From NCBI GenBank assembly GCA_041481445.1, contig JBGPBV010000130.1:1-19894 (forward strand): a stretch of DNA of 19,894 nucleotides. Reading direction: 5' to 3'. The notes below the pieces were generated by a model. It searched no databases and had not been told where the DNA came from. It worked only from the letters and a program-made list of their open reading frames with translations. The DNA comes from AA29 sp041481445. Lineage in GTDB: Bacteria > Acidobacteriota > Vicinamibacteria > Fen-336. Shown here in pieces: positions 1 through 6,965 of this stretch (positions within the stretch are counted from its first letter, which is position 1; every line of letters begins with the position of its first letter). Made by a program: the position numbers and the translations under genes.

Positions 1-1913
1 GCCGCCGTCGTATCGCTGCCCGCCGACAGCGGTCCGAACCTCACGTAGGCGGTGGTGTCGGTCCGCGCGACGAGGTCCAGGAGGCCGTCGCCATTCACCC
101 GGCCGACCGCCGCCGCGCCCAGGCCGGCGGCGGCGGTGGCGCCGTAGAGGGTGTAATCGGCGGGCGTGGTGCCCAGGTCGTGGAGGCCGGCCAGGCCGGC
201 GCTGCCGAACATGACGAACACGGCGCCGGTTCCGGCCACCGCGCCATGGTTGGCGAGGCGGTCACCCACGATCAGATCGGCCACGCCGTCGGCGTCGAGG
301 TCGCCGGTGGCGAGCGCGCCCTTGGACGCGAACGAGAAGAAGTCCTGGCCCGGCGCCTGGAGCGCGAAATCCGGGGGACTGGTCGGGTTGAGGGGGCGGA
401 CGCCGGCGAGCGAAGGGCCTCCCCAGAGGGCAAAGACGGTCGGCGTGACCGTACCCCCGCCCGCGTTGTCGTCCTCGAAAGAGCCCGCGATCAGGTCGCG
501 GGTCCCGTCCCCGTTGAGGTCGCCGCTCACCAGGTCCGACCCGATGTGCTGGAGGTTGTAGCCGCAGACGAGGTCGAGGTCCGGGGACGAGGTCAGCAGG
601 TCGCGCGTGCCGGTCACGCGGGAGCCGAAGTTGAACAGGCCGAACGTCCGGCCCGTCGCGTGGGGCGGATTGTCGAAGTCTTCCGCCCAGTCCTCCGCCG
701 ACGTCAACAGGTCCGCGCGCCCGTCGCCCGTGATGTCGTCGGCGAGGACGGAATAGCCGATCCAGTCGTTGGGCCCGTTCGAGGTGGCGCTCGCGTTTCC
801 GGGACCGATGAGGGTGAAGGCGGGTGCGCCCGTGTCGAGGTCGTGGATGCGCTGGGCGGCGCCCGTGTACTCGTCCGCCCCGATGTCGACCCGGAACGGG
901 CCCCCGGCCACTCCGGCCATGAAGCGCGGCTGGGCGTCGACGTCGATGTCCGGCTCCGGGGTGCGCGTCCCGGCGTCGATCATCGGCGACCCCGCCTGGA
1001 GGTGCCCGTTGAGGAGGAGCGGGTCCACGGTCAGGTTGCCCGGCCCGAGAGTGTACCCGGCCGTGTTGGCGGTGTTGTTGAAGAAGTCGTTGGTGGTGGC
1101 GGCGGCGACGGTGCCGCTCGCTTGCTTGTCCAGGCCGACCGGATGGCCGACGATGATGTTGTTGACGAGGGTGAGCGTGCCGAAGAGCACCGCCACCCCG
1201 GACACGTCGTTCGCCTCCAGCGTGTTGTTGATCATCCTGACCGTCCCGTCCGAGGAGACCCCGCCGCCGACACCTCCGGGATCGACGAAATGGTTGCCGG
1301 CGATGTAGTTGCTGATCAGGACGGCCTGGCTGTTCTCCAGGCTGACGCCGGCCCCGGTGGCACCAAACGTATTGACGTAGTTGCCGTTGATGCGGTTGGC
1401 CTCCAGCCGCGGCGCGCCGCGCTGCACCCACACTCCGCCGCCGTAGAGGTAGCCCGTGTTTCCCGTGATGACGTTCCGGCGCACGACCGCGTTGCTGTCT
1501 CTCAGCCGCAGCCCGCCGCCGTGGTTGCCGCCGCCGCCCCCCGTGATGGTGAACCCGTCCAGGGTCGGCGCGCCGCCGGTGATCGACACCACCGAGAACG
1601 TCGCGTCCGGCGGTGTCACGGTGGTCACGAAGGCAACGGGATCCCGGGTGGTGAAGGTCCCGTTCCACCCGCCCTCCAGGGTGACGTCCTTGTCGATCGC
1701 GACGTACTCGACGTAGGTGCCCATCACCACCCGGATCGTGTCGCCGGGGTTCGCGAGGGCCAGGGCCGCGCTGATCGTCGCACTGCAGCCGGAGCCGCCT
1801 CCGGGCTTCACGCACAGGGTCGCGGCCGCTCCCGCGGGCGCGGCGATGGCCAGGGTCAGGATGACGGCAAGGCTGGCGATGGATGGGCGGGAGAGGCACG
1901 GACGACCACTCAT
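1..1913 (-). CDS. Secreted parallel beta-helix / FG-GAP repeat protein (3' end off window)
   Basis: The frame stays open from the ATG at 1913 to the window edge, giving 637 residues; the C-terminus is missing. Residues 1-30 form a signal peptide (hydrophobic run, then Ala-rich). Residues of about 30-350 show right-handed beta-helix character: repeated Asn-rich turns (GNTGYLYGGG, NNTLEAND, NNIIVGHP) closing with a choice-of-anchor-like end (GSPMIDAGT, then DIGADEY). From about 390 on there are four FG-GAP/VCBS-type calcium-binding loops: DITGDGRADLL, DLNGDGTRDLI, DLDADGVADLI and VNGDGLLDLV, spaced about 70 residues apart as in beta-propeller blades. The likely role is an extracellular or cell-surface structural, adhesive or carbohydrate-contacting protein; no catalytic site is recognised. 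The start at 1913 is chosen because AGGAGG lies 6 nt upstream and a signal peptide follows. The ATG at 1917 is in another frame, gives an Arg-rich product, and sits too close to the ribosome site. The gene lies 76 nt downstream of the membrane-protein gene on the same strand, so co-transcription is plausible. Confidence 0.85.
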   Translation of the reverse strand, partial: MSGRPCLSRPSIASLAVILTLAIAAPAGAAATLCVKPGGGSGCSATISAALALANPGDTIRVVMGTYVEYVAIDKDVTLEGGWNGTFTTRDPVAFVTTVTPPDATFSVVSITGGAPTLDGFTITGGGGGNHGGGLRLRDSNAVVRRNVITGNTGYLYGGGVWVQRGAPRLEANRINGNYVNTFGATGAGVSLENSQAVLISNYIAGNHFVDPGGVGGGVSSDGTVRMINNTLEANDVSGVAVLFGTLTLVNNIIVGHPVGLDKQASGTVAAATTNDFFNNTANTAGYTLGPGNLTVDPLLLNGHLQAGSPMIDAGTRTPEPDIDVDAQPRFMAGVAGGPFRVDIGADEYTGAAQRIHDLDTGAPAFTLIGPGNASATSNGPNDWIGYSVLADDITGDGRADLLTSAEDWAEDFDNPPHATGRTFGLFNFGSRVTGTRDLLTSSPDLDLVCGYNLQHIGSDLVSGDLNGDGTRDLIAGSFEDDNAGGGTVTPTVFALWGGPSLAGVRPLNPTSPPDFALQAPGQDFFSFASKGALATGDLDADGVADLIVGDRLANHGAVAGTGAVFVMFGSAGLAGLHDLGTTPADYTLYGATAAAGLGAAAVGRVNGDGLLDLVARTDTTAYVRFGPLSAGSDTTA

Positions 1914-1919
1914 GCATGA

Positions 1920-1925
1920 CCTCCT
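1920..1925 (-). promoter_or_regulatory. Shine-Dalgarno AGGAGG deciding the beta-helix gene start
   Basis: The minus strand reads AGGAGG six bases before the ATG at 1913. Two overlapping ATGs (1917 and 1913) compete here. Only the 1913 ATG has correct spacing and opens the signal-peptide frame. Confidence 0.7.
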
Positions 1926-1989
1926 GCCGCGGGCAAGGCGGAGTCCCGGGGTGGCCGCGCCGAAACGACCGGCCAGAGCGTGGTGATGC

Positions 1990-4086
1990 CTACGGAGTGG
2001 ACATTGATACTGCCGTGACGCCAGCCACGTCAATAGCGGAGGCCTGGCGTCGAACGAGCGCGGATCTTCCCACCCTCCAGCGCCCCACGGCCAGGCCGAG
2101 GGCTCGTGGGTCGTCGTTGTGGAGGACGTCCTTCGCGACGGTGGCCGGCCAAGGGCAGGCGAGGGTGATCGTGTTCTCCCCGGGGGCGAGTGGGTCGAGA
2201 GGCAGCTCGTACCGGCGCCACTCGGCCGCCACCTCCACCTCGCCGAGCCGGCGCCCGTTGAGCAGCCACTCGACGCGCCGGTCGCGAGGAAACGCTTTCA
2301 GTTCCAGCTCCAGTACGGTCCCCACCGACTCTCGTGCCGCGGCGACCCGCAGAGCCCCGGTCTGCCCCATCCAGCGCCAGGTGGACCCCCCCTCGTATTC
2401 GCGAGGGTAGAAGCCGAGCAATGCGCTCACGTACACGCGAGGCGGCTCGGCTTTGACCTCCAGGATCCAGCCGTCCTCGAACTCCGGTCCTCGTGCGAGC
2501 CCCTCGGGCATCGGGTTCGCCGCCAGCCACCTTCCGACCGTGCTGTCCGGCCGAACCACGACGTGGGTGTAGCCCATGGCCGCGAGCTTGTCCCCGAGCC
2601 GTGGCTCGCCGCAGTCGTCGACGGACGAGGCGCCGAGCAGCGAAGCCGGGTGGCCGAGCAGCGGGAGAGCCAGGGAATCGGACACCCGGGAAGGAGGCAC
2701 GCAATCGAGCACGCGCAGGGAGCCGGATTGCGCCGCCAGCCATCGGTGGGCGCGTGTCGGCAGCACGTCGCGCCACCGCCACGGAGGGAAGGGCGCATAT
2801 TCCAGGACGGCCAGACCAAGGAGGAGCGCGGCCGCGCGCCGGCCGGCGGATGTGGACGAGCGCCACAGGCAGGCGGCGCCCGCTCCCGCCAGCAGCCCGA
2901 TCATGAGGCCGACCGCCACGCCGAACCGCGCATGGGCCCGGAACATCGGCGCCATCTCGTACAACAACGCGGAGGGGCGCACGAACGTGAAGGATCCGAT
3001 CCTCCGCTCGGGAGACAGCGAGCAGAGGAGGGCGGCGAAGGCGAGGCTGGCCAGCACGGGCGCGCTGCGCACGGCGAGCGAGGCCCGATCGCCGCGCAGC
3101 CAGAGCCAGACCGGCACGGCCCCCAGCACGAGGAGCGACCAGCCCACGCCCACTTGCTGCTCCAGTAGCGCGTCCCCGACACCGCTCCCGGCCCAGAATT
3201 CCCGCACCCGTGACCCGGCCAGGGGGTGGTCCACCGCGGGGACGAGATAGCTCCACCACTTCGCGCTGTGGAGGAAGAGGTCGGAGCGCGGGAAGGCGAA
3301 GGCTCCCGGACGAAGCAGGACCGCGGGAGCCACGCGGTGGACGAGGACGAGGCCGGCGGCGGCCGCGGCGGCGAGGGCGAGGCCCGTGATCGCCATGCGT
3401 CCGAGACCGCTCCGGCCCGGCGTGCGCGGCGAGACGACCCCGTAGGCGACGAGCGCCACCGGGCCCAGGATGGCGGCGATGAGCCCCGCGTAGAAGCTCG
3501 ACAGTGCCACCGCCGCCGCCGAGCCGACCAGCAGCGCGGCGCGAGGGAGATCCGGACGATCGACGCAGCGCCACAAGGCCAGGAAGTAGAGCGGGAGCCA
3601 TTGCGTCTGCGCCACCTGCGCGTGGGCAGTGGCGTGGGCCACGTGGAAAGGGAGGAACGCATAGGCCAGGCCCGCCACCATCGCACCCAGATGAGAGCGG
3701 AGGACGTAGCGTGCGAGCAGGTAGGCGGCGGCGGCGGAGAGAGGAAACGTGGCGAGGACGAGGACGTTGTACGCCGCCACCGGGCCCACGAGCCGGGCCA
3801 GGGCACGGCCCGGGAGGTCGGTGAGCGGCTGCAGGTAGGGACCGCTCACCTGCCCGGTCCGGAACTGCTCGATGACGATCAAGGGATCGCGGTTCGGATC
3901 CTGGCCGGCGAAAGTCTGGCTGCTGCCGAAGAGGCGCTCGGAGGGCGCGAGCACCACGGGCGCCGCCATGAGCAGCGTCGCGCCAAAGGCGGCCGCGAAC
4001 GCGAGGGCGACTCCCTTGGCCACGGACGTCTCGGGCGCCGTCGTCTCCGGCTCTCCGGTCATGGCGGAGAGCGTACCGTCAACCAC
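1990..4086 (-). CDS. Polytopic membrane protein, GT-C glycosyltransferase-like, with C-terminal beta domain
   Basis: This 698-residue protein has many hydrophobic segments, the clearest at about 26-47, 103-128, 132-150, 185-217, 231-250, 313-330, 341-356, 386-408 and 417-430. An early extracytoplasmic loop contains GQDPNRDPLIVIEQF, and the segment FLPFHVAHATAHAQVAQTQW is followed by PLYFLALW. This layout resembles GT-C / YfhO-like putative glycosyltransferases using polyprenyl-linked sugars. Residues of about 550-690 look like a soluble beta-sandwich (LELELKAFPRDRRVEWLLNG, LPLDPLAPGENTITL), consistent with a periplasmic carbohydrate-related domain. The role in surface glycan or glycoprotein assembly is inferred, and no catalytic residue can be assigned with certainty. 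The GTG at 4086 is preferred because GGAGG lies 12 nt upstream; the in-frame ATG at 4062 has no ribosome site. The gene is divergent from the secreted protein gene at 4228 and is followed by the beta-helix gene, which might be its substrate or partner. Confidence 0.75.
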   Translation of the reverse strand: MVDGTLSAMTGEPETTAPETSVAKGVALAFAAAFGATLLMAAPVVLAPSERLFGSSQTFAGQDPNRDPLIVIEQFRTGQVSGPYLQPLTDLPGRALARLVGPVAAYNVLVLATFPLSAAAAYLLARYVLRSHLGAMVAGLAYAFLPFHVAHATAHAQVAQTQWLPLYFLALWRCVDRPDLPRAALLVGSAAAVALSSFYAGLIAAILGPVALVAYGVVSPRTPGRSGLGRMAITGLALAAAAAAGLVLVHRVAPAVLLRPGAFAFPRSDLFLHSAKWWSYLVPAVDHPLAGSRVREFWAGSGVGDALLEQQVGVGWSLLVLGAVPVWLWLRGDRASLAVRSAPVLASLAFAALLCSLSPERRIGSFTFVRPSALLYEMAPMFRAHARFGVAVGLMIGLLAGAGAACLWRSSTSAGRRAAALLLGLAVLEYAPFPPWRWRDVLPTRAHRWLAAQSGSLRVLDCVPPSRVSDSLALPLLGHPASLLGASSVDDCGEPRLGDKLAAMGYTHVVVRPDSTVGRWLAANPMPEGLARGPEFEDGWILEVKAEPPRVYVSALLGFYPREYEGGSTWRWMGQTGALRVAAARESVGTVLELELKAFPRDRRVEWLLNGRRLGEVEVAAEWRRYELPLDPLAPGENTITLACPWPATVAKDVLHNDDPRALGLAVGRWRVGRSALVRRQASAIDVAGVTAVSMSTP

Positions 4087-4227
4087 GAGGGACGCACACC
4101 TCCAAGGCGGGGTGGCACGAAGGTTGCTCTTGATCTGCCCGATACAGCGCCTTCGGACGGTCGGCGGAGAGGCGGGTCGTCATCGCTCCCCCAGTTGGCC
4201 ACGCCAGAGAGCGCCGGAAGGAGCGAC

Positions 4228-5055
4228 ATGAGCTCAGTGAGACGGCTGGCGCTTTGGGGGGCGGTTGCGCTCTGCGCTCCTGCCCTCGCCATGGCGGAGG
4301 GGACGACGATCCCGAAGGGCACCTCGATGGAGCTGGTCCTGCAGGACGGACTCAGCACGCGCACCGCCAAGGTCGGCGATACGTTCCGCGCGACGGTGGT
4401 GCCGGCGGTCGATATCGACGATCAGGAGGTCCTGCCCGAGGGCACCGTCGTGGTGGGCAAGGTGGAGTTGGTGAAATCCGTCCGCCACGGCCATCTCACC
4501 GGCGTCATCGGCGTGAGGTTCACGCACATCCAGCTCCCGGGCGCCAAGGAGCAGCGCATCGAGGGCGCCCTGACCAGCTGGCGCCAGGACGATCGCAAGC
4601 GGCTCGTGGAGCTCGCGCCCCTGGTGAGCACGGGGCGGACGATCGACACCGTCTTCATCGGTCAGAGCTCGGCGGGACGCGCCAGCACCCTGGTGGGTGA
4701 CGATCTGGCGGAAGGTTATTCCAACTCGGGCCTGGGCGACACGGAAGCGACGGTCACCGCGGGGACGCAGATCACGATGGAATTCGCCGAGCCGCTGACC
4801 GAGCCGCGGACGGCGAAGCGGACCGCCGCCAACTCGACGGTGCGGCGCATCCACGTCGCGACCACCTCGGTGGCGGCGGGCCAGCAGGCGTTGACGGACA
4901 AGAACTATTACCACGGCAAGGTCGACGGGGATCTCGGCCCCGTCTCCGGGGCCACCCGTCTGGCGATCATCCGCTTCCAGCTCGACCACGAGCAGCTCGC
5001 AACGGGCGACCTCGACGAGGAGACGCTGCGCCTGCTGCTGCCCGAGCGCCAGTGA
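4228..5055 (+). CDS. Secreted protein with C-terminal peptidoglycan-binding-like domain
   Basis: The protein has 275 residues. A signal peptide covers residues 1-23 (MSSVRRLALWGAVALCAPALAMA). The N-terminal half contains a small beta-rich module (IPKGTSMELVLQDGLSTRTA, then KVGDTFRATVVPAV and LPEGTVVVGKVELV). Secreted proteins of Acidobacteriota and related phyla often carry a similar segment, in which a polymer surface-type 'G-x-V' sheet follows the phrase 'kvGD.f.a.v'. A second copy of this theme may begin at about residue 175 (VTAGTQITMEFAEPLTEPRTAKR). The last 65 residues (QQALTDKNYYHGKVDGDLGP through LDEETLRLLL) match the helical pattern of PG_binding_1 domains, so the protein probably sits in the periplasm near the cell wall. 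The ATG at 4228 is preceded by GGAAGGAG; a longer upstream extension in the same frame is Arg-rich and antisense to the GT-C gene, so it was discarded. The stop overlaps a GTG in the cupin frame, so the two genes probably form an operon. Confidence 0.8.
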   Translation: MSSVRRLALWGAVALCAPALAMAEGTTIPKGTSMELVLQDGLSTRTAKVGDTFRATVVPAVDIDDQEVLPEGTVVVGKVELVKSVRHGHLTGVIGVRFTHIQLPGAKEQRIEGALTSWRQDDRKRLVELAPLVSTGRTIDTVFIGQSSAGRASTLVGDDLAEGYSNSGLGDTEATVTAGTQITMEFAEPLTEPRTAKRTAANSTVRRIHVATTSVAAGQQALTDKNYYHGKVDGDLGPVSGATRLAIIRFQLDHEQLATGDLDEETLRLLLPERQ

Positions 5056-5108
5056 GCGACGCGAGGAAGCCCGAGGTCGCAGGGACGGTAGAGAGAGGTG
5101 AGGCCGGT

Positions 5109-5531
5109 ATGACGATGACCAAGACAGGAGCTTCGACGCGGTCTGGATTCGTGCAAGACATCGAGGGTCTCGCCCTGACGAATGACGACTTTCGCCGGGT
5201 GCTCTATACGGCAAAGCACTGCCAGCTCGTCGTCATGGCACTGAAGCCCAAGGAAGAGATCGGGGCGGAAGTTCACACGCTCGACCAGTTCTTTCGCGTG
5301 GAGGAGGGGACCGGGGAGGCGGTGCTCGATGGCGTTCGGACGGCGATCCGAGCGGGCTTCGCGGTCGTCGTCCCCGCGGGGGCGAATCACAACATCATCA
5401 ATACCGGCCGTGTCCCGCTGAAGCTCTACACACTCTACGCTCCGCCGAATCATCGCGACGGCGTCGTCCACCATACCCGCGACGAGGCGGAGGCCGACAA
5501 CGAGCACTTCGACGGCAAGACGACGGAGTAA
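5109..5531 (+). CDS. Cupin-domain protein (small, single domain)
   Basis: This 140-residue protein is a single cupin beta-barrel. Cupin motif 1 is degenerate: EEIGAEVHTLDQFFRVEEGTGEAVLDG provides H, Q and E near the usual metal-ligand positions. Motif 2 is seen in VVVPAGANHNIINTG, with its His. Both motifs are about 20 residues apart, as usual. It is likely a soluble metal-binding protein or sugar/small-molecule isomerase-like enzyme; the substrate cannot be read from sequence. The C-terminus (PPNHRDGVVHHTRDEAEAD) is typical of a widespread short-cupin group in which it contributes extra His residues. The start at ATG 5109 follows GAGGTGAGG with 5 nt spacing. The alternative GTG at 5052 overlaps the previous stop but adds 19 unconserved-looking residues. 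The gene lies directly downstream of the peptidoglycan-binding protein and converges on the DUF3494 gene. Confidence 0.85.
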   Translation: MTMTKTGASTRSGFVQDIEGLALTNDDFRRVLYTAKHCQLVVMALKPKEEIGAEVHTLDQFFRVEEGTGEAVLDGVRTAIRAGFAVVVPAGANHNIINTGRVPLKLYTLYAPPNHRDGVVHHTRDEAEADNEHFDGKTTE

Positions 5532-5609
5532 AGAGTCGACGGAGCGCCGGGCTGACGTACGGAGCGCCAGGGAGCGCCTCCGTCGCTACCCGGGCGGAGC
5601 CCAGGAGTG

Positions 5610-5641
5610 CCCGGGGGCGTGACATAGGCCTCGCCCCCGGG
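5610..5641. terminator. Perfect 10-bp GC hairpin between convergent genes
   Basis: The arms CCCGGGGGCG (5610-5619) and CGCCCCCGGG (5632-5641) are perfectly complementary around a 12-nt loop. The hairpin lies between the convergent cupin and DUF3494 genes, 24 nt past the DUF3494 stop. There is no T-run on either strand, so it is a GC-rich, non-canonical terminator candidate that could serve both directions. Confidence 0.5.
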
Positions 5642-5665
5642 GATCCAGCCGTCTCAGGTCAGCGA

Positions 5666-6601
5666 TCAGTGCTGGCTCTTCTTGTCCTTGTCCTTGTCCT
5701 TGTCCTTGTCGCAGTCCTTGCCGTGGTGGCCATCGCACTCCTTGTTGCACTTGTCGCAGTCCTTGTCGTGGTGGCCATCGCACTCCTTGTCGCAGTGGTC
5801 GCAGTCCTTGTCGTGGTGGTGATCACATACGACCTCGACCCTGCACCCGGGGGGCAACGGAAGGGGGATGCTGCCGCCGGACCCGCAGACGGATACCTTG
5901 TTGTTGCCACTCAACGTCACTGCCGCGTTCAGCGCCAAGGCACTACCGTCCAGGGTCGCGTAGGGATCCAGGCCGATGCTCGCGACGGCGACGATGTTTC
6001 CAACGAGCTGAGTCTCAGCCCCGAGGGTCGCGGAACTGCCGACCTGCCAGAACACGTCCTTCCCATCGCAATTGGGCTTGCCATTGACGAGAACGGACGC
6101 GGGGAATCCGGTCGTGAGCGTGCTCCCCATCCGGAAGATCCAGGGGCCCGCGCCCCGGAGAGAGAGTGGCCCGGTCAACGTAGCCGCCGAGGCGAAGCAA
6201 TACACGCCAGGGTCGAGCGGATGGCTCGCCACCTCGCCGGGGAGGATGAGTCCAGAGAGCTCCGTAACGCCCTCGAAGGTGAAGCTGCACGGCTGTGCGG
6301 CGAGGGCAAGGTACGCGATGCCGGCATCCACGTGGGCCTGAAGCGCGACACCATCACCTCGGTGCAACGTTCCCGTAAGCGTGCACGTGGGCCTGAAGCC
6401 CGTGATCGCGGTACCTGGACTGACGCCCACGTCGCCGGTGACTTCGCCGAACACGGTGCAGGTCACCGTCGATGCACCCAGGATCCCGAAGCTCGACGCC
6501 GACCCCAGAGTTGGCGCGGACTGGGCCGACGCAAGGGACGGACCCAAGAACAACGCGGCCACTCCCAAGCTTGCCAACAGAATCACGTCTTTACACTTCA
6601 T
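5666..6601 (-). CDS. Secreted DUF3494 (ice-binding-like) protein with Cys/His/Asp/Lys-rich tail
   Basis: The protein has 311 residues. A signal peptide covers 1-26 (MKCKDVILLASLGVAALFLG, ending PSLASA). Residues of about 30-238 are a DUF3494 beta-solenoid: it opens LGSASSFGILGASTVTCT, continues GDVGVSPGTAITGF, and holds the hallmark PGVYCF, GPWIFRMGSTLTT and NVFWQVGSSATLG-like (here KDVFWQVGSSATLG) segments. Residues 259-311 form a tail of 15-residue repeats built on DxHHDKDCDKCNKEC and ending in five Asp-Lys pairs. It contains about 8 Cys and 9 His, which suggests metal binding outside the cell. DUF3494 members include ice-binding proteins and adhesins, so ice binding is not assured. The start at 6601 follows GGGAGATTCAA and opens the signal peptide; upstream in-frame sequence to 6817 belongs to the conserved leader. 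It is a tandem paralogue of the gene at 6966-8084. Confidence 0.87.
   Translation of the reverse strand: MKCKDVILLASLGVAALFLGPSLASAQSAPTLGSASSFGILGASTVTCTVFGEVTGDVGVSPGTAITGFRPTCTLTGTLHRGDGVALQAHVDAGIAYLALAAQPCSFTFEGVTELSGLILPGEVASHPLDPGVYCFASAATLTGPLSLRGAGPWIFRMGSTLTTGFPASVLVNGKPNCDGKDVFWQVGSSATLGAETQLVGNIVAVASIGLDPYATLDGSALALNAAVTLSGNNKVSVCGSGGSIPLPLPPGCRVEVVCDHHHDKDCDHCDKECDGHHDKDCDKCNKECDGHHGKDCDKDKDKDKDKKSQH
5675..5826. repeat. 45-nt coding repeats plus perfect (CTTGTC)x5 hexamer tract
   Basis: Within the 3' part of the first DUF3494 gene, three copies of a 45-nt unit encode the DGHHDKDCDKCNKEC-type repeat. Five perfect CTTGTC hexamers at 5681-5710 encode Asp-Lys pairs on the minus strand. 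Hexamer slippage would change tail length without breaking the frame. Confidence 0.85.
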
Positions 6602-6893
6602 TTGAATCTCCCGTTCCGAGTCGCGAAAGCCAGGCTTTTCTCCTGCTTTTGGCGGCTGCCGAACTAGGGCAAGCGAGAAGCCACCGCGGGTTGTCCCGCC
6701 CGACGCTCTCATGGTGTTCTTCTGGCCTTGCTCCAACTCGACGACCGCCACGGAGAAACCCTGATGAGATTCAACATAGTCCCGATTGACCTCTGCCGTC
6801 TGGAGTATCTGAATCATTTCCCGGAGTCGGGGATGTGGTCTCGTTGGATGAAGCCGTCGTGCGTGAGGAGCGGAAGCCCTGGCGAGCTCATCC
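6602..6893 (-). repeat. Conserved leader region, copy 1 (upstream of first DUF3494 gene)
   Basis: This is the non-coding stretch upstream of the gene ending at 6601. It aligns along its length with 8085-8370. Shared blocks (plus-strand reading) include TTTGAATCTCCC at the ribosome site, GGGCAAGCG, TTGTCCCGC, CCACGGAGA followed by AACCCTG or GACCCTG, GTTGGATGAA and CCTGGCGAGCTC. A reading frame on the minus strand is also partly conserved (QGFSVAVVELE here, QGLSVGFVEFE in copy 2), but neither copy has a convincing start and ribosome site. It may be a long 5' UTR, a promoter region, or the remnant of a small gene. From 6894 to 6965 only the hairpin at 6914-6941 is evident. Confidence 0.65.
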
Positions 6894-6913
6894 AGTAGAG
6901 AACCGAGGGTAGG

Positions 6914-6941
6914 CGGAGGCGCGACCCCGGTCGCGCCTCCG
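6914..6941. terminator. Perfect 13-bp hairpin downstream of second DUF3494 gene
   Basis: CGGAGGCGCGACC (6914-6926) and GGTCGCGCCTCCG (6929-6941) are perfectly complementary around CC; inner pairs would open to make a usable loop. The hairpin begins exactly 24 nt beyond the stop at 6966, the same distance as the hairpin behind the other paralogue. No T-run follows. It likely ends the minus-strand transcript and separates the two units. Confidence 0.55.
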
Positions 6942-6965
6942 GACCCCGCCGTCTCGGATCAGCCG

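Noticed and set aside
180..1919. Plus-strand open frame opposite the beta-helix gene
   Set aside because: The minus-strand frame has a signal peptide, FG-GAP loops and a good ribosome site; the plus frame is low-complexity Arg/Val/Gly sequence.
3226..4227. N-terminal extension of the peptidoglycan-binding-like protein
   Set aside because: The extension overlaps the GT-C gene antisense and is Arg/Glu/Gly-rich; the signal peptide and ribosome site place the start at 4228.
5675..5826. Possible CRISPR-like or other non-coding repeat array
   Set aside because: The repeats are in frame, encode a Cys/His tail, and have no unique spacers of regular length.
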